Source of the DNA: Ruminococcus sp.
Lineage (GTDB): Bacteria; Bacillota; Clostridia; Oscillospirales; Ruminococcaceae
Reading direction: 5' to 3'
Assembly (NCBI GenBank): GCA_014799785.1
Contig: JAAVHI010000106.1
Coordinates: 1-44,178 of the forward strand
Length of the DNA: 44,178 bases
Position 1 is the stretch's first letter; each line of letters opens with the position of its first letter. The notes beneath the pieces are model-generated. The model was not told the DNA's origin, did no database searches, and worked only from the letters and a program-made list of their open reading frames with translations. This document shows positions 33,204 to 41,332 of this stretch, piece after piece. Position numbers and translations under genes: made by a program.

Positions 33204-33626
33204 GTGACGAAATTGGGAAAGATAGTTCTGCCGATATTTGCAGTACTGATAGTTTTAGCTGCGGCGTTTTGGTTTCTCGCGGCTCGGTCGCAGGATTATA
33301 TAGAATTTGCACAGTCTATAAACGCTTCCGGCTGGGAGGACAAAATTACATATTCAATGCTTTCCGACGAACTGAAAAAGATCGTTTCCGAGGAGGAGTT
33401 CGCCGACAATACGCCCGAAGCGAGAATTGCAATGTACCGAAAGCTTGAGGAGCTTGTTCTTGACGACAGCGAGCATTTTTACTGCTCAACATCATGGTGG
33501 AAAACTCCGTGCTTTGAATCCTACACAATTGACGGGGTCACATATTACGTTGAGATAGAAATGGATTTCAATAAGCTTCCCGGCGGCATAGAGGTAGCCA
33601 ATTTTACGTGTCATATTCAAGAATAA
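33204..33626 (+). CDS. Unknown small membrane-anchored protein
   Basis: A 140-residue protein starting at GTG 33204 (AAGGAG at 7 nt). One N-terminal hydrophobic helix (residues 6-26) is followed by an extracytoplasmic domain with an acidic helix (LSDELKKIVSEEEFADN) and a strand-rich end (YTIDGVTYYVEIEMDFN) containing a Cys pair (YCSTSWWKTPCF) that could form a disulfide. Family not recognised. It lies in the rightward run between the aminopeptidase and a monooxygenase-fold protein. Confidence 0.78.
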   Translation: MTKLGKIVLPIFAVLIVLAAAFWFLAARSQDYIEFAQSINASGWEDKITYSMLSDELKKIVSEEEFADNTPEARIAMYRKLEELVLDDSEHFYCSTSWWKTPCFESYTIDGVTYYVEIEMDFNKLPGGIEVANFTCHIQE

Positions 33627-33658
33627 GTTTTGTAAGTAAGGTCTGTGAGGAAAAGTCG

Positions 33659-33991
33659 ATGAGTATAACGATCAACATTTACTACAGCGGAGAAAACGGA
33701 AACGCAAGAAAATTTGCCGAGGAAATGGAAAGCAGCGGTACTGCGGCGCTGATACGCGGTGAGGACGGGAATGAAAGATACGAGTACTTTATTCCGTTAG
33801 ACGATACCGAAACGGTGCTTCTTATTGACAGCTGGAGAGATCAGCAGTCGATAGACCGACACCATGCATCCGATATGATGGAGACGATAACACGTCTGAG
33901 GGAAAAGTACGACCTGCATATGCGGGTGGAGCGTTTTGTTTCTGACAAGGACGGCGTTCCCGATTCGGACCAAAAATTCATTAAAAGATAG
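33659..33991 (+). CDS. Antibiotic-biosynthesis-monooxygenase (ABM) fold protein
   Basis: A 110-residue protein; ATG 33659 follows GAGGA. It has a ferredoxin-like dimeric barrel pattern: strand ITINIYYS, helix GNARKFAEEMESS, strand YEYFIPLDD, strand TVLLIDSWRDQQSIDRHHAS (Trp and two His typical of the family), helix MMETITRLREKYD and final strand MRVERF. Family members are small quinol or heme-type monooxygenases or simply dimeric binding proteins; the reaction is not predictable. Confidence 0.82.
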   Translation: MSITINIYYSGENGNARKFAEEMESSGTAALIRGEDGNERYEYFIPLDDTETVLLIDSWRDQQSIDRHHASDMMETITRLREKYDLHMRVERFVSDKDGVPDSDQKFIKR

Positions 33992-34023
33992 ATTGCTTTT
34001 GCACAAACGGGGGACGATTAAAT

Positions 34024-34491
34024 TTGGAAAATATTACAATAAGAACGGCTGATCTGAACGACGTGGACACCCTTGTCCGTTTCAGATTTCTGTACATGAC
34101 CGACGTGGAGGGTGAGCTTTCCGAAAAGCAGACAAACGCGCTGAACGCTCAGCTTCCCGAATATTTCAAGGCTCACATAGGAAGGGACTTTACCGCGTAC
34201 TTTGCTGAGGACAGCGGCGTACCCGTGGCGGTGATATTTATGGTAAGGCTTCAGAAGCCTGCAAGCGTACACTTTTTAAGCGGCAATACTTGTTACCTTA
34301 TGAACGTGTACACCTGTGACGGATACCGCCGCATGGGAATAGCTTCAAAAATTCTGGACAGGCTGATCTCTGACGCTAAAAGAGAGGGTATCACCTGCAT
34401 AGACCTTTCCGCAACGGAAATGGGAAAGCCTATGTATCTGAAAAAGGGCTTCATTCCGCGCGGCAACACCGAAATGCGTATGGAGCTGTGA
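34024..34491 (+). CDS. GNAT-family N-acetyltransferase
   Basis: A 155-residue protein. TTG 34024 is the likely start (GGGGGA upstream; the next Met is residue 25, inside the fold). The acetyl-CoA-binding motif is clear: LMNVYTCDGYRRMGIASKILDRL, followed by the C-terminal strand-helix GKPMYLKKGFIPR. It acetylates an unknown amine. Last gene of the rightward run; a strong terminator follows. Confidence 0.9.
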   Translation: MENITIRTADLNDVDTLVRFRFLYMTDVEGELSEKQTNALNAQLPEYFKAHIGRDFTAYFAEDSGVPVAVIFMVRLQKPASVHFLSGNTCYLMNVYTCDGYRRMGIASKILDRLISDAKREGITCIDLSATEMGKPMYLKKGFIPRGNTEMRMEL

Positions 34492-34512
34492 TATACGCTG
34501 TTGAAAAGCTAA

Positions 34513-34552
34513 AAACAGGCAGGGGAGCATTTAAGCTTTCCCTGCCTGTTTT
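34513..34552. terminator. Terminator closing the rightward gene run
   Basis: AAACAGGCAGGG (34513-34524) pairs with CCCTGCCTGTTT, loop of about 16 nt, with T-run TTTT on the plus strand. On the minus strand it can also end GH5 transcription. Confidence 0.88.
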
Positions 34553-34582
34553 ATAAGAAAGAGGTTATGAAGAATTTGCCGA

Positions 34583-35533
34583 TCACAGATATTTAACAAG
34601 CTCGCCGATAACGCTTGAGATCCATTCGTCCGAAAGTCCGAAGTCCTTCTGCTTGTAGTTCCATGCGGAATGTGCTATTCCGAATTTTGCAAACGCTCCG
34701 TTTATGGCCTTGTACCATTCCAGCGCATCCTGCGGAGCAGCCCTGTCGATCACGCCGTACTCGCCGCAGTAAAGCGCCGCGTCGTATTTTTCGGCGGTCT
34801 CGATGGCTCTTGTAAATCTGCCCGCAAAGTACTCTGAATTGATCTCGTTTTCGTCAAAGCTTTTTCTGAACGAGGGATCCATGCCCTCCACCCATTCCGC
34901 GCCCTGATGCGTGAAGTTAAGCGGGTCGTAGCAGTGGAAAGACAGCACAACCTTGTCGTCGTAGGGCTTTATGATGTCGGGAAGAGCGTCGGGACTGTTC
35001 TGCCAGTATCCCCCCACAACGATCGTCGTATCGGGGGCAATTGCGCGTATTCTCTTGGTACAGGCGTAAATTGCCTCGTTCCACACGTCGCTGCAGCTTT
35101 GGTCGGTGACCTCGTTCAGCAGCTCGAAAGCTACTCTGTCGCTGTATTTGCCGTAACGCTCCGCAAGCCTTTCCCACAAGCGATAAAACCTTTCGCGGAG
35201 CTGTTCGTTTTCAAAGAAGCCGTTTTCCTGCTCGCCCTTGTCAAAGGAGTAACCCGCTGTCTTGTGCAGATCGAGGACGAGATTAAGTCCTGCCTCACCG
35301 CACCATTTTATCGCGTTGTCAATGTACTCATAGCCTTTTTCAAGGACGTTTCCCTCTTTATCCTCAACAAGGTTGTAGTCGATGGGGAGACGGACGTGGT
35401 CAAGTCCCCATGAAGCGATCTTGTCAATGTCCTCCTTGCCGATAAAGCTGTCGTAGTGCGCAATCTCGTGGCAGCACTGGGAAAGCCAGCCGCCCAGATT
35501 AACGCCTCTTTTGTAGCCGATAAATTCTTTCAT
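34583..35533 (-). CDS. GH5 family beta-glucanase (cellulase A-type), no signal peptide
   Basis: A 316-residue single-domain protein; ATG 35533 follows AAAGGA. The family-5 barrel starts with RGVNLGGWLSQ, continues with VRLPIDYNLVE, and has acid/base Glu141 in FELLNEV and nucleophile Glu258 in YCGEYGV. There is no signal peptide, dockerin or carbohydrate module, so it should act inside the cell on imported oligosaccharides. Likely substrates are beta-1,4 or mixed beta-1,3/1,4 gluco-oligosaccharides. It is downstream of the sugar-binding lipoprotein gene on the same strand, with a perfect hairpin between them. Confidence 0.93.
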   Translation of the reverse strand: MKEFIGYKRGVNLGGWLSQCCHEIAHYDSFIGKEDIDKIASWGLDHVRLPIDYNLVEDKEGNVLEKGYEYIDNAIKWCGEAGLNLVLDLHKTAGYSFDKGEQENGFFENEQLRERFYRLWERLAERYGKYSDRVAFELLNEVTDQSCSDVWNEAIYACTKRIRAIAPDTTIVVGGYWQNSPDALPDIIKPYDDKVVLSFHCYDPLNFTHQGAEWVEGMDPSFRKSFDENEINSEYFAGRFTRAIETAEKYDAALYCGEYGVIDRAAPQDALEWYKAINGAFAKFGIAHSAWNYKQKDFGLSDEWISSVIGELVKYL

Positions 35534-35654
35534 ACAGTATTTTCCTTTCCGTGGAAATTTATACAGTTGTCCTGTATGCATGTAGTATAGTACTTTCCGC
35601 TCAATAACTATATAAAATATGTTGGCGAATTATAAAAATTGTTGTTTTAATGAG

Positions 35655-35677
35655 TCGGGCGGGAAAATCCCGCCCGA
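35655..35677. terminator. Hairpin between sugar-binding protein and GH5 genes
   Basis: TCGGGCGGGA and TCCCGCCCGA form a perfect 10-bp stem with a 3-nt loop, 35 nt after the lipoprotein stop on the minus strand. No T-run follows on that strand. It probably protects the 3' end or partly terminates, giving more binding protein than GH5. Confidence 0.6.
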
Positions 35678-35711
35678 TGCAGTTTTATATCGCTTGATAC
35701 CTTTCAGGAGA

Positions 35712-37139
35712 TCAGCTGTTGGGGAATTCCTTTGCGATCTGCTCGTTGAGCTCGTCAATGATGGTCTGGGTAGCTCCGCTGATGGTATCTCTTGTGGTAG
35801 CCCAGTCGGTGCCGGCAAAGGAAGCCTGCTTGATGCTGTCGTCAACAATGTCGGCAATATCCTTGGTAAGACCTGTGTGAATGTTGATAACAGGGTTTGC
35901 GTCGGTAAGCTCTCTTACGGTGTACCACATATCAACCATTTCGTCTGTCCAGCCGTAGTCTTCACGGTACTGCTTTTCTTCGATAGCAAGAGCGTCCTCG
36001 TTCTTGGCGGAGATAAGCTTGCACTTCATGAACGCGGCAGCGCCCTCGGGGTTGGAAGCGTTCTTGCAGAGCACATATGCGTCCATGCTTGCGGGCAGAT
36101 AGTACTTGTCAGCCTGAGGATCCTTAGGCATGGGAACGAACATTATCTCGCCGGGCTGACCGTAGTGAGACAGGTCTGCTTCCCAGAGCGACCATGTTCC
36201 GATAGGATAGAACAGGGTCTTGCCCTCGCTAATACGCTGAGGCTGCTCGATCCATTCAAACTCATCCTTAGGCAGCGGCAGGTCGTCTTTCTTCAGCTCG
36301 TACATAAAATTCTCTGCGCGCTCGATCTCGGGAGTGAGGAGGTTGCTCTTGATAACGCCGTTCTCCGCGCTGATGGGAGCAACGCCTGTGGTGAGCAGGA
36401 AGTTTGTTTCAAAATACCAGCTGTCGTACGCGAACTGGTCATTTTCACGGTCGCAGTATTCAAGACACATATTTCTGAATGTATCCCATGTCCAGTTGCC
36501 CTCGGCAAGCAGCTCTGCGGGATCGTCAAGACCGTTTGCCTCAATGGTGTTCTTGTTGTAGATCATAATGCACTTGGAGTCTGTGGTGGTGCATACAAGG
36601 TAGTGCTTTCCGCCCAGCATATGAACGTCGGAAAGAGCCTTTGCGCCCTCAGTCCAAAGCTCAGCGTCGTTGAAGTCAAGGTAATCGTCCCAGGGATCGA
36701 ACATACCGGAAATTACGCGGCTGGGGTAAGTATCGCCCTCCTGACCGGGGAAGATGTCGGGGGAAGTTCCGCCTACAACAAGTGTGGAAAGATCGTTGAA
36801 GCGGTTGTCCCATGTGGTCTGGATGTACTCGATGTTTCCGCCGTATTTGGTCTCGAAAAGCTCCAGAGCCGCAAGCTTGGGCTTGCCCTGAGCGGGGTTG
36901 ATGTCGTACCAGGACAGCCACTTTATAGTGCCGTTTTCAAGCTTCTCGTCGTCGCTTACTTCCAGCATCTGGTCTACTGCAGCCTTGTCCTCCTCGTTAA
37001 GCTCCTTGGGAGCTGTAGCCTCGGTGGTAGCAGATATCTCCGCATTTCCGGAACCGCTGTCCTCACTCGAGCAGGCAGCCATTGTTCCCATAAGGGAAAG
37101 CGCGGAAATGAATGCCAGTGTTTTCTTTAAGTTTTTCAT
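35712..37139 (-). CDS. Sugar-binding lipoprotein of an ABC importer
   Basis: A 475-residue extracellular solute-binding protein (family 1 type). Lipoprotein signal MKNLKKTLAFISALSLMGTM is followed by AACSS (Cys23). The mature domain has the hallmarks of carbohydrate-binding proteins: WLSWYDINPAQGKPKLAAL, FNDLSTLVVGGTSPDIF, NGLDDPAELLAEGNWTWDTF, YPIGTWSLWEAD. It should capture oligosaccharides outside the membrane. No permease or ATPase gene lies in the window, so it must work with components encoded elsewhere. It is divergent from the AraC regulator at 37329, its likely controller. Confidence 0.93.
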   Translation of the reverse strand: MKNLKKTLAFISALSLMGTMAACSSEDSGSGNAEISATTEATAPKELNEEDKAAVDQMLEVSDDEKLENGTIKWLSWYDINPAQGKPKLAALELFETKYGGNIEYIQTTWDNRFNDLSTLVVGGTSPDIFPGQEGDTYPSRVISGMFDPWDDYLDFNDAELWTEGAKALSDVHMLGGKHYLVCTTTDSKCIMIYNKNTIEANGLDDPAELLAEGNWTWDTFRNMCLEYCDRENDQFAYDSWYFETNFLLTTGVAPISAENGVIKSNLLTPEIERAENFMYELKKDDLPLPKDEFEWIEQPQRISEGKTLFYPIGTWSLWEADLSHYGQPGEIMFVPMPKDPQADKYYLPASMDAYVLCKNASNPEGAAAFMKCKLISAKNEDALAIEEKQYREDYGWTDEMVDMWYTVRELTDANPVINIHTGLTKDIADIVDDSIKQASFAGTDWATTRDTISGATQTIIDELNEQIAKEFPNS

Positions 37140-37278
37140 AATAACCTCTCCTTTTTAAACTTTGATTTAAACGCAGCTTTTTGCGTTTTTCATTCACCGT
37201 TCGTTGTTCGCTGTATATAATTTACCACATCGGGACAGATAAAAATACTAAAATTCTGTTTTTTTTATCAAAATTTTG

Positions 37279-37307
37279 TTGCAATTTTCTTTGCCATGAT
37301 GTATAAT
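37279..37307 (+). promoter_or_regulatory. Promoter of the AraC regulator
   Basis: TTGCAA (37279-37284), 17 nt, TATAAT (37302-37307). Transcription would start about 15 nt before ATG 37329, so the SD (AGAGGTGA, 37313-37320) lies at the very 5' end of the mRNA. The intergenic region is shared with the divergent sugar-binding protein. Confidence 0.68.
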
Positions 37308-37328
37308 GATAAAGAGGTGAGATACGCT

Positions 37329-38090
37329 ATGGCTCAATCGGAAAAGGAGCTTACCTACAAAGCCTTTATGAACAGGGAGTACGCTTTTAAGCACTCCCCT
37401 TTTGAAAAGGAATTTGAGTTTTACGACTGCGTGAAAAGCGGAGATTCTGAAAGGGTAAAGCAGCTTATGACCCCGCTCGCTTCGGGCGGAACGGGTACGC
37501 TTTCCGAGGATCCCCTGCGGAATCTGAAATATCACTTTATTGTTACTATCGCGCTGATAACCCGCTTCTGCGTGGAAGGCGGAATGGAGATGGAAACCGC
37601 CTACACCCTCAGCGACCTGTACATACTTAAAGCGGATAAATGCTCCCGCGCAGAGGAAATACACAAGCTGCACAAAGAAGCTATTCTTGATTTTACAAAT
37701 CAGATGAACAAGGTAGCCCGCGGTACTATCTATTCCAAACCCATTATAATGACTATGGATTACATCTACGATCATCTCCACTCGAAAATATCGGAGGAGG
37801 AGATCGCCGAGTACGCCGCACTGAGTTCCTCGTATCTGTCAAGACTTTTCCATAAAGAGGTAGGCGTCACGATCAGTACCTACATTGCCGTGAAAAGGGT
37901 GGAGACCGCTCAGAATATGCTGAAATATTCCGACTACACTCCCCTTGACATAGGAAACTACCTTGCGTTCAATTCCCACAGTCATTTTATAAGCACCTTT
38001 AAAAAGTACACGGGAATGACGCCAAACGAATTTCGCAAAAAATACTACCGCTCCAACTGGAGCATGGACAGAACAAAAAAGACAAAATAA
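37329..38090 (+). CDS. AraC-family transcriptional regulator
   Basis: A 253-residue protein; ATG 37329 is chosen because the longer ORF begins inside the -10. The N-terminal 140 residues are helical, without a recognisable cupin. The C-terminal double HTH is typical: [20 protein letters not shown] and [20 protein letters not shown], then [15 protein letters not shown]. It lies between and is oriented to control the divergent sugar-binding lipoprotein and the co-directional GH16 gene, so a local glucan-utilisation regulator is likely. Confidence 0.93.
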   Translation: MAQSEKELTYKAFMNREYAFKHSPFEKEFEFYDCVKSGDSERVKQLMTPLASGGTGTLSEDPLRNLKYHFIVTIALITRFCVEGGMEMETAYTLSDLYILKADKCSRAEEIHKLHKEAILDFTNQMNKVARGTIYSKPIIMTMDYIYDHLHSKISEEEIAEYAALSSSYLSRLFHKEVGVTISTYIAVKRVETAQNMLKYSDYTPLDIGNYLAFNSHSHFISTFKKYTGMTPNEFRKKYYRSNWSMDRTKKTK

Positions 38091-38175
38091 TTATAATTAT
38101 GACAAAACAATGATATACCCAAGGGCTGCGGAGATGTATAATTATGACAACAACAAAATTACGGAGGTCATGGTT

Positions 38176-38970
38176 ATGAAGAAAATTAATTTTAAGGCAA
38201 GACTTTTTACTGTTGTTTTAGCGGCGGCAATGCCGTTAATGCTCTGCTCCTGCGGCGAAAACGGAGGAGAAAGTGAAATGAATGAAACTCAGGCTGAAGC
38301 CACGGTTCAGGCGGAGGATATTTCTTCCGTAAGCTTTGAAAACGGCAGCTCGGGGCTGTTTGAGGCTTCAAACGGCTGGTGCAACGGAAGTATGTTCAAC
38401 GTAACTTGGCGTGAGGAAAACTGCACCTTTGAAAACGGAAAAATGCAGCTCATCATCAACGAGGACACAAGCCCTGTAAAGACAGTCCCCTATTCGGGCG
38501 GAGAGTACCGCTCAAAGGATTTTTACGGCTACGGACGCTACGAGGTATCCATGAAAGCTATCAAAAACGACGGCGTTGTATCCTCGTTCTTTACCTACAC
38601 GGGTCCCTCCGACGGCAACCCTTGGGACGAGATAGACATTGAAATTCTCGGCAAGGACACCACAAAGGTGCAGTTCAACTACTTCACAAACGGCGTGGGA
38701 AACCACGAGTATATGTACGATCTGGGCTTCGACGCTTCGGAGGATTTCCACACCTACGCCTTTGAGTGGCGGGAGGGCAAGATAACCTGGTTCGTGGACG
38801 GAGTTGAGGCTCACTCCGCGGAGGAAAATATCCCCGTAACGGAAAGCAAGATCATGATGAATGCTTGGTGTGGCACAGGCGTGGACGGCTGGCTCAACGC
38901 CTTTGACGACAGCAAAATGCCTCTTACCGCGGAGTATCAAAGCATCTCATTTGTACCGTTTGAGGAATGA
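38176..38970 (+). CDS. GH16 family beta-glucanase lipoprotein (lichenase-type)
   Basis: A 264-residue protein; ATG 38176 is chosen (GGAGG at 8 nt; ATG 38170 is too close). The signal [20 protein letters not shown] ends in LMLCSC, a somewhat unusual lipobox with two Cys, then an acidic Glu/Thr linker. The GH16 jelly-roll shows [14 protein letters not shown] and the catalytic DEIDIEILG (Glu152, Asp154, Glu156), the arrangement of bacterial beta-1,3-1,4-glucanases. [18 protein letters not shown] and MMNAWCGTG complete it. It should sit on the cell surface and cut beta-glucan for the neighbouring binding protein. Confidence 0.93.
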   Translation: MKKINFKARLFTVVLAAAMPLMLCSCGENGGESEMNETQAEATVQAEDISSVSFENGSSGLFEASNGWCNGSMFNVTWREENCTFENGKMQLIINEDTSPVKTVPYSGGEYRSKDFYGYGRYEVSMKAIKNDGVVSSFFTYTGPSDGNPWDEIDIEILGKDTTKVQFNYFTNGVGNHEYMYDLGFDASEDFHTYAFEWREGKITWFVDGVEAHSAEENIPVTESKIMMNAWCGTGVDGWLNAFDDSKMPLTAEYQSISFVPFEE

Positions 38971-39017
38971 TTTTTCCGCACAAAAATAACTTCCGAAAGA
39001 CAAGCTCCATAAAAATA

Positions 39018-39062
39018 AGTCCGCCCGATATCCTTTACGATACCGGGCGGACTGAATTTTTT
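39018..39062. terminator. Terminator between GH16 and SCP2 genes
   Basis: AGTCCGCCCGATATC (39018-39032) pairs with GATACCGGGCGGACT (39039-39053) with one mismatch, followed by GAA and six T on the plus strand. It ends GH16 and can also serve the convergent cluster. Confidence 0.88.
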
Positions 39063-39068
39063 CTGCGC

Positions 39069-39467
39069 TTATTTCTTAGACTTTTTCGCGGGAGCGGCTT
39101 TTGCCTCTGTATTTGCGTCTGCCTTTGCCTCATTTTTTTCTTTTACGGCGTTGAATATCTCAGACATTTTCAGTGCCTTGTCAATATCGCCCTCAATCTT
39201 GAGGCTGCCGTTGGTGAACGCCTTTACCGCGTCGAGAGAACCGTCGCAGATACTGATGAAATTCTCTCCCGAAATTATCAGCTTGCAGTCGCGGTCGTAG
39301 TACTCATAAGGCTCAACGGCGATCTTTCCGTCGTTAAGCTCGATATAGAACGCACCCGAGCCCTCGCCAGTGATGTCAACCTCCACCGCAAGATGCTCCT
39401 TTATGCCGCTTGCGTCGTTGGCAATGATAAGCTCCTTTGATTTGGAAAAAATCTCTTCGTAGGTCAT
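39069..39467 (-). CDS. SCP2 sterol-carrier-type lipid-binding protein
   Basis: A 132-residue protein; ATG 39467 has AAAGGAG 11 nt upstream. It has an SCP2-like fold: strands AVEVDITGEGSGAFYIELNDG, IAVEPYEYYDRDCKLIISGE and a helix-turn DAVKAFTNGSLKIEGDIDKAL, the signature end of the family. A Lys/Ala-rich tail follows. SCP2 domains bind fatty-acyl or other lipid ligands; as the last gene of a cluster with an ACP, an acyl-activating ligase and a condensation-type protein, it may carry the lipid substrate or product. That role is inference. Confidence 0.85.
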   Translation of the reverse strand: MTYEEIFSKSKELIIANDASGIKEHLAVEVDITGEGSGAFYIELNDGKIAVEPYEYYDRDCKLIISGENFISICDGSLDAVKAFTNGSLKIEGDIDKALKMSEIFNAVKEKNEAKADANTEAKAAPAKKSKK

Positions 39468-39498
39468 GATAATACATACTCCTTTATACTATTTCTTT

Positions 39499-39530
39499 AT
39501 CAAACTGTAGACTTTTGTCTATAGTTTGAT
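39499..39530. repeat. 14-bp-stem hairpin between ligase and SCP2 genes
   Basis: ATCAAACTGTAGAC (39499-39512) and GTCTATAGTTTGAT (39517-39530) with loop TTTT, one mismatch. On the plus strand it is followed by TAGTATTAC, a tail also seen at the ends of the repeats at 3057, 16353 and near 27995. It may be a transcript-processing hairpin separating SCP2 from the upstream genes or a small repeat. Confidence 0.5.
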
Positions 39531-39535
39531 TAGTA

Positions 39536-41068
39536 TTACTGTATCTGTCTGCCCTTTACAGGCTGACTGCGTTTTATTTTCTTGGACGTGGTCTTTTCAA
39601 ACTCAACGTCTCTTATGAGCAGGCGGCGTATCGCCTTTGCGGGAATGACCGTCTTGTTTACAGCGTCCACGGCATCGCGGAAAGCTGCTTCAAGCTCGCT
39701 TTCGGACATATTTTTCATCGCTTCGGGAGCGGGGAAAATCTCCGCGGTGATAACGCTGTCCTCGCTGTAGACGAGAACGTCCGCGATAAAATCAAGTCCC
39801 GCAAACTTGTTTTCCAGCTCCTCGGGAGAAACATTTTCTCCGTTGGAAAGAATGATAAGGTTTTTCTTTCTGCCGGTAATGAAAATGCGGTTCTTTTCGT
39901 CCACATAGCCAAGGTCGCCTGTTCTGAGCCAGCCGTCGGGAGTAAGAGCCGCCGCGGTCTCAGCCTCGTCCTTGTAGTAACCCGCCATTACAGACGGACT
40001 TTTTACAAGTATCTCACCGTCCTCGATCTTGACGGTACAGCCGTTCACGATAACTCCAACGTCGCCCGCGCACTCCTTGTCATCGGGATCGGCGGTGGAA
40101 ATTCTGGGAGAGCATTCAGTCATGCCGTAGCCCTGAGCCATAGTGAAGCCCATATCGATATACGCCTTTTGCAGGTCAGGACGGAGATACGCTCCGCCGC
40201 TGTAGATTGTTTTAAGTCTGCCGCCGAAAACATTCTGCGCTATCGCGGCAATGGGAACATTGGGATTTTGTGCGGAGGCCGCCTTGATCTGCTTGTACAT
40301 AGTCTCCGCGATCATGGGAACGATCAGCATTGCCGTAGGAGCAAAGCGTTTCAGATTTTGCGGTATGTGCATAAGCGAGTCGTTTAAGCACAAAGTAATG
40401 CCGTACCGAAGAGATATAAGAACGTCGCAGGTAAAGCAGTAAATGTGATGTATGGGCAGTACAGAAAGCATAACGTCGTCGGAGGTCGCTTCGTTGTCCT
40501 GACACATAGCGTTGTCGATATAGTTTCCGTTCAGCAGCATAACGCCCTTGCTTTTTCCCGTTGTGCCGGAGGTATAAACGATCGCCGCAAGCCTGTCCGC
40601 GGGAACGTCGGGAAGCTCCGCAGGCTCTGTGCTTTCAAGAAGCTTGGGCAGCTCCGCAAAGGAAATGCACTCCTTTACGTTGGGGCAGTTGGCCTTTACC
40701 GCAGGTATCATTTTCTCGTACCGCGGGTCGTAGCAGAAAATATCCGTGTCGCTTCTTACAAGCAGCTCGCAAATGTCCTGAGGCGACAGCTGTGCGTCAA
40801 GAGGCACTGCCGTGTTTCCGCCGCCTACCGTTCCGAACCAGCTTACCAGCCAACCGTAGCTTGACGGACCGATCACCGCCGTGTGAACGTCGTCAGGGTA
40901 CTTCTTGAAAACGTATCCCGCAAATCTGCGGACGTCGCCGTAAAAATCATTGAAGGACTTCTCGCTTACGTCTCCTCCAACCAGCTCTTTCAGAAAAACC
41001 TTGTCTCCGTATTCCTTTGCCGACTCGCGTACCAGATCTGCTATTGACTTGACTTTATTCTTGTCCAT
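39536..41068 (-). CDS. Acyl/aryl-AMP-forming ligase (class I adenylating enzyme)
   Basis: A 510-residue stand-alone adenylation enzyme; ATG 41068 lies 1 nt after the ACP stop, with AAAGGAG inside the ACP gene. Core motifs: P-loop YTSGTTGKSKG (165-175), LSVLPIHHIY, QGYGMTECSP, GDLGYVDEKN and FITGRKKNLIILSNGENVSPEELE; the C-terminal Lys motif is in EKTTSKKIKRSQPVKG. It activates a carboxylate with ATP and, being fused in operon order to a free ACP, probably loads it onto that ACP's phosphopantetheine. The pocket reads more like fatty-acyl-AMP ligase than amino-acid A domain, but substrate is not certain. Confidence 0.9.
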   Translation of the reverse strand: MDKNKVKSIADLVRESAKEYGDKVFLKELVGGDVSEKSFNDFYGDVRRFAGYVFKKYPDDVHTAVIGPSSYGWLVSWFGTVGGGNTAVPLDAQLSPQDICELLVRSDTDIFCYDPRYEKMIPAVKANCPNVKECISFAELPKLLESTEPAELPDVPADRLAAIVYTSGTTGKSKGVMLLNGNYIDNAMCQDNEATSDDVMLSVLPIHHIYCFTCDVLISLRYGITLCLNDSLMHIPQNLKRFAPTAMLIVPMIAETMYKQIKAASAQNPNVPIAAIAQNVFGGRLKTIYSGGAYLRPDLQKAYIDMGFTMAQGYGMTECSPRISTADPDDKECAGDVGVIVNGCTVKIEDGEILVKSPSVMAGYYKDEAETAAALTPDGWLRTGDLGYVDEKNRIFITGRKKNLIILSNGENVSPEELENKFAGLDFIADVLVYSEDSVITAEIFPAPEAMKNMSESELEAAFRDAVDAVNKTVIPAKAIRRLLIRDVEFEKTTSKKIKRSQPVKGRQIQ

Positions 41069-41069
41069 T

Positions 41070-41300
41070 TTAATTCTCCTTTAATTTGTTAAGATACTTA
41101 ACGGCTTCTCCGACAGTGTGAATTTCCATGATCTCGTTCTCATCGACCGTAACTCCCAACTCTGTCTCCAGATCTCCCAGCATACTTATAAAGTCGTAGG
41201 AATTGAAGCCCAAGTCTTCGATAAAGCGGGAATCCTCGGTGATGTCCTCCGGGTTTACCTCAACGTAATTGCAGATAAGCTCCTTGATCTTTTCAAGCAT
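41070..41300 (-). CDS. Free-standing acyl/peptidyl carrier protein
   Basis: A 76-residue acidic four-helix carrier; ATG 41300 has GAGGAGG at 8 nt. The phosphopantetheine site is Ser34 in EDLGFNSYDFISML. The DSL of ordinary fatty-acid ACPs is NSY here, as in carrier proteins of specialised pathways. It sits between the condensation-type gene (32 nt upstream) and the ligase (1 nt downstream), marking it as the cluster's carrier rather than the housekeeping ACP. Confidence 0.92.
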   Translation of the reverse strand: MLEKIKELICNYVEVNPEDITEDSRFIEDLGFNSYDFISMLGDLETELGVTVDENEIMEIHTVGEAVKYLNKLKEN

Positions 41301-41332
41301 TTTCGTGTCCTCCTCAAAAATATTTTAACCGG

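Noticed and set aside
35619..37130. 503-codon open frame on the plus strand
   Set aside because: Antisense shadow of the sugar-binding lipoprotein gene, which has a signal peptide, motifs and an SD.
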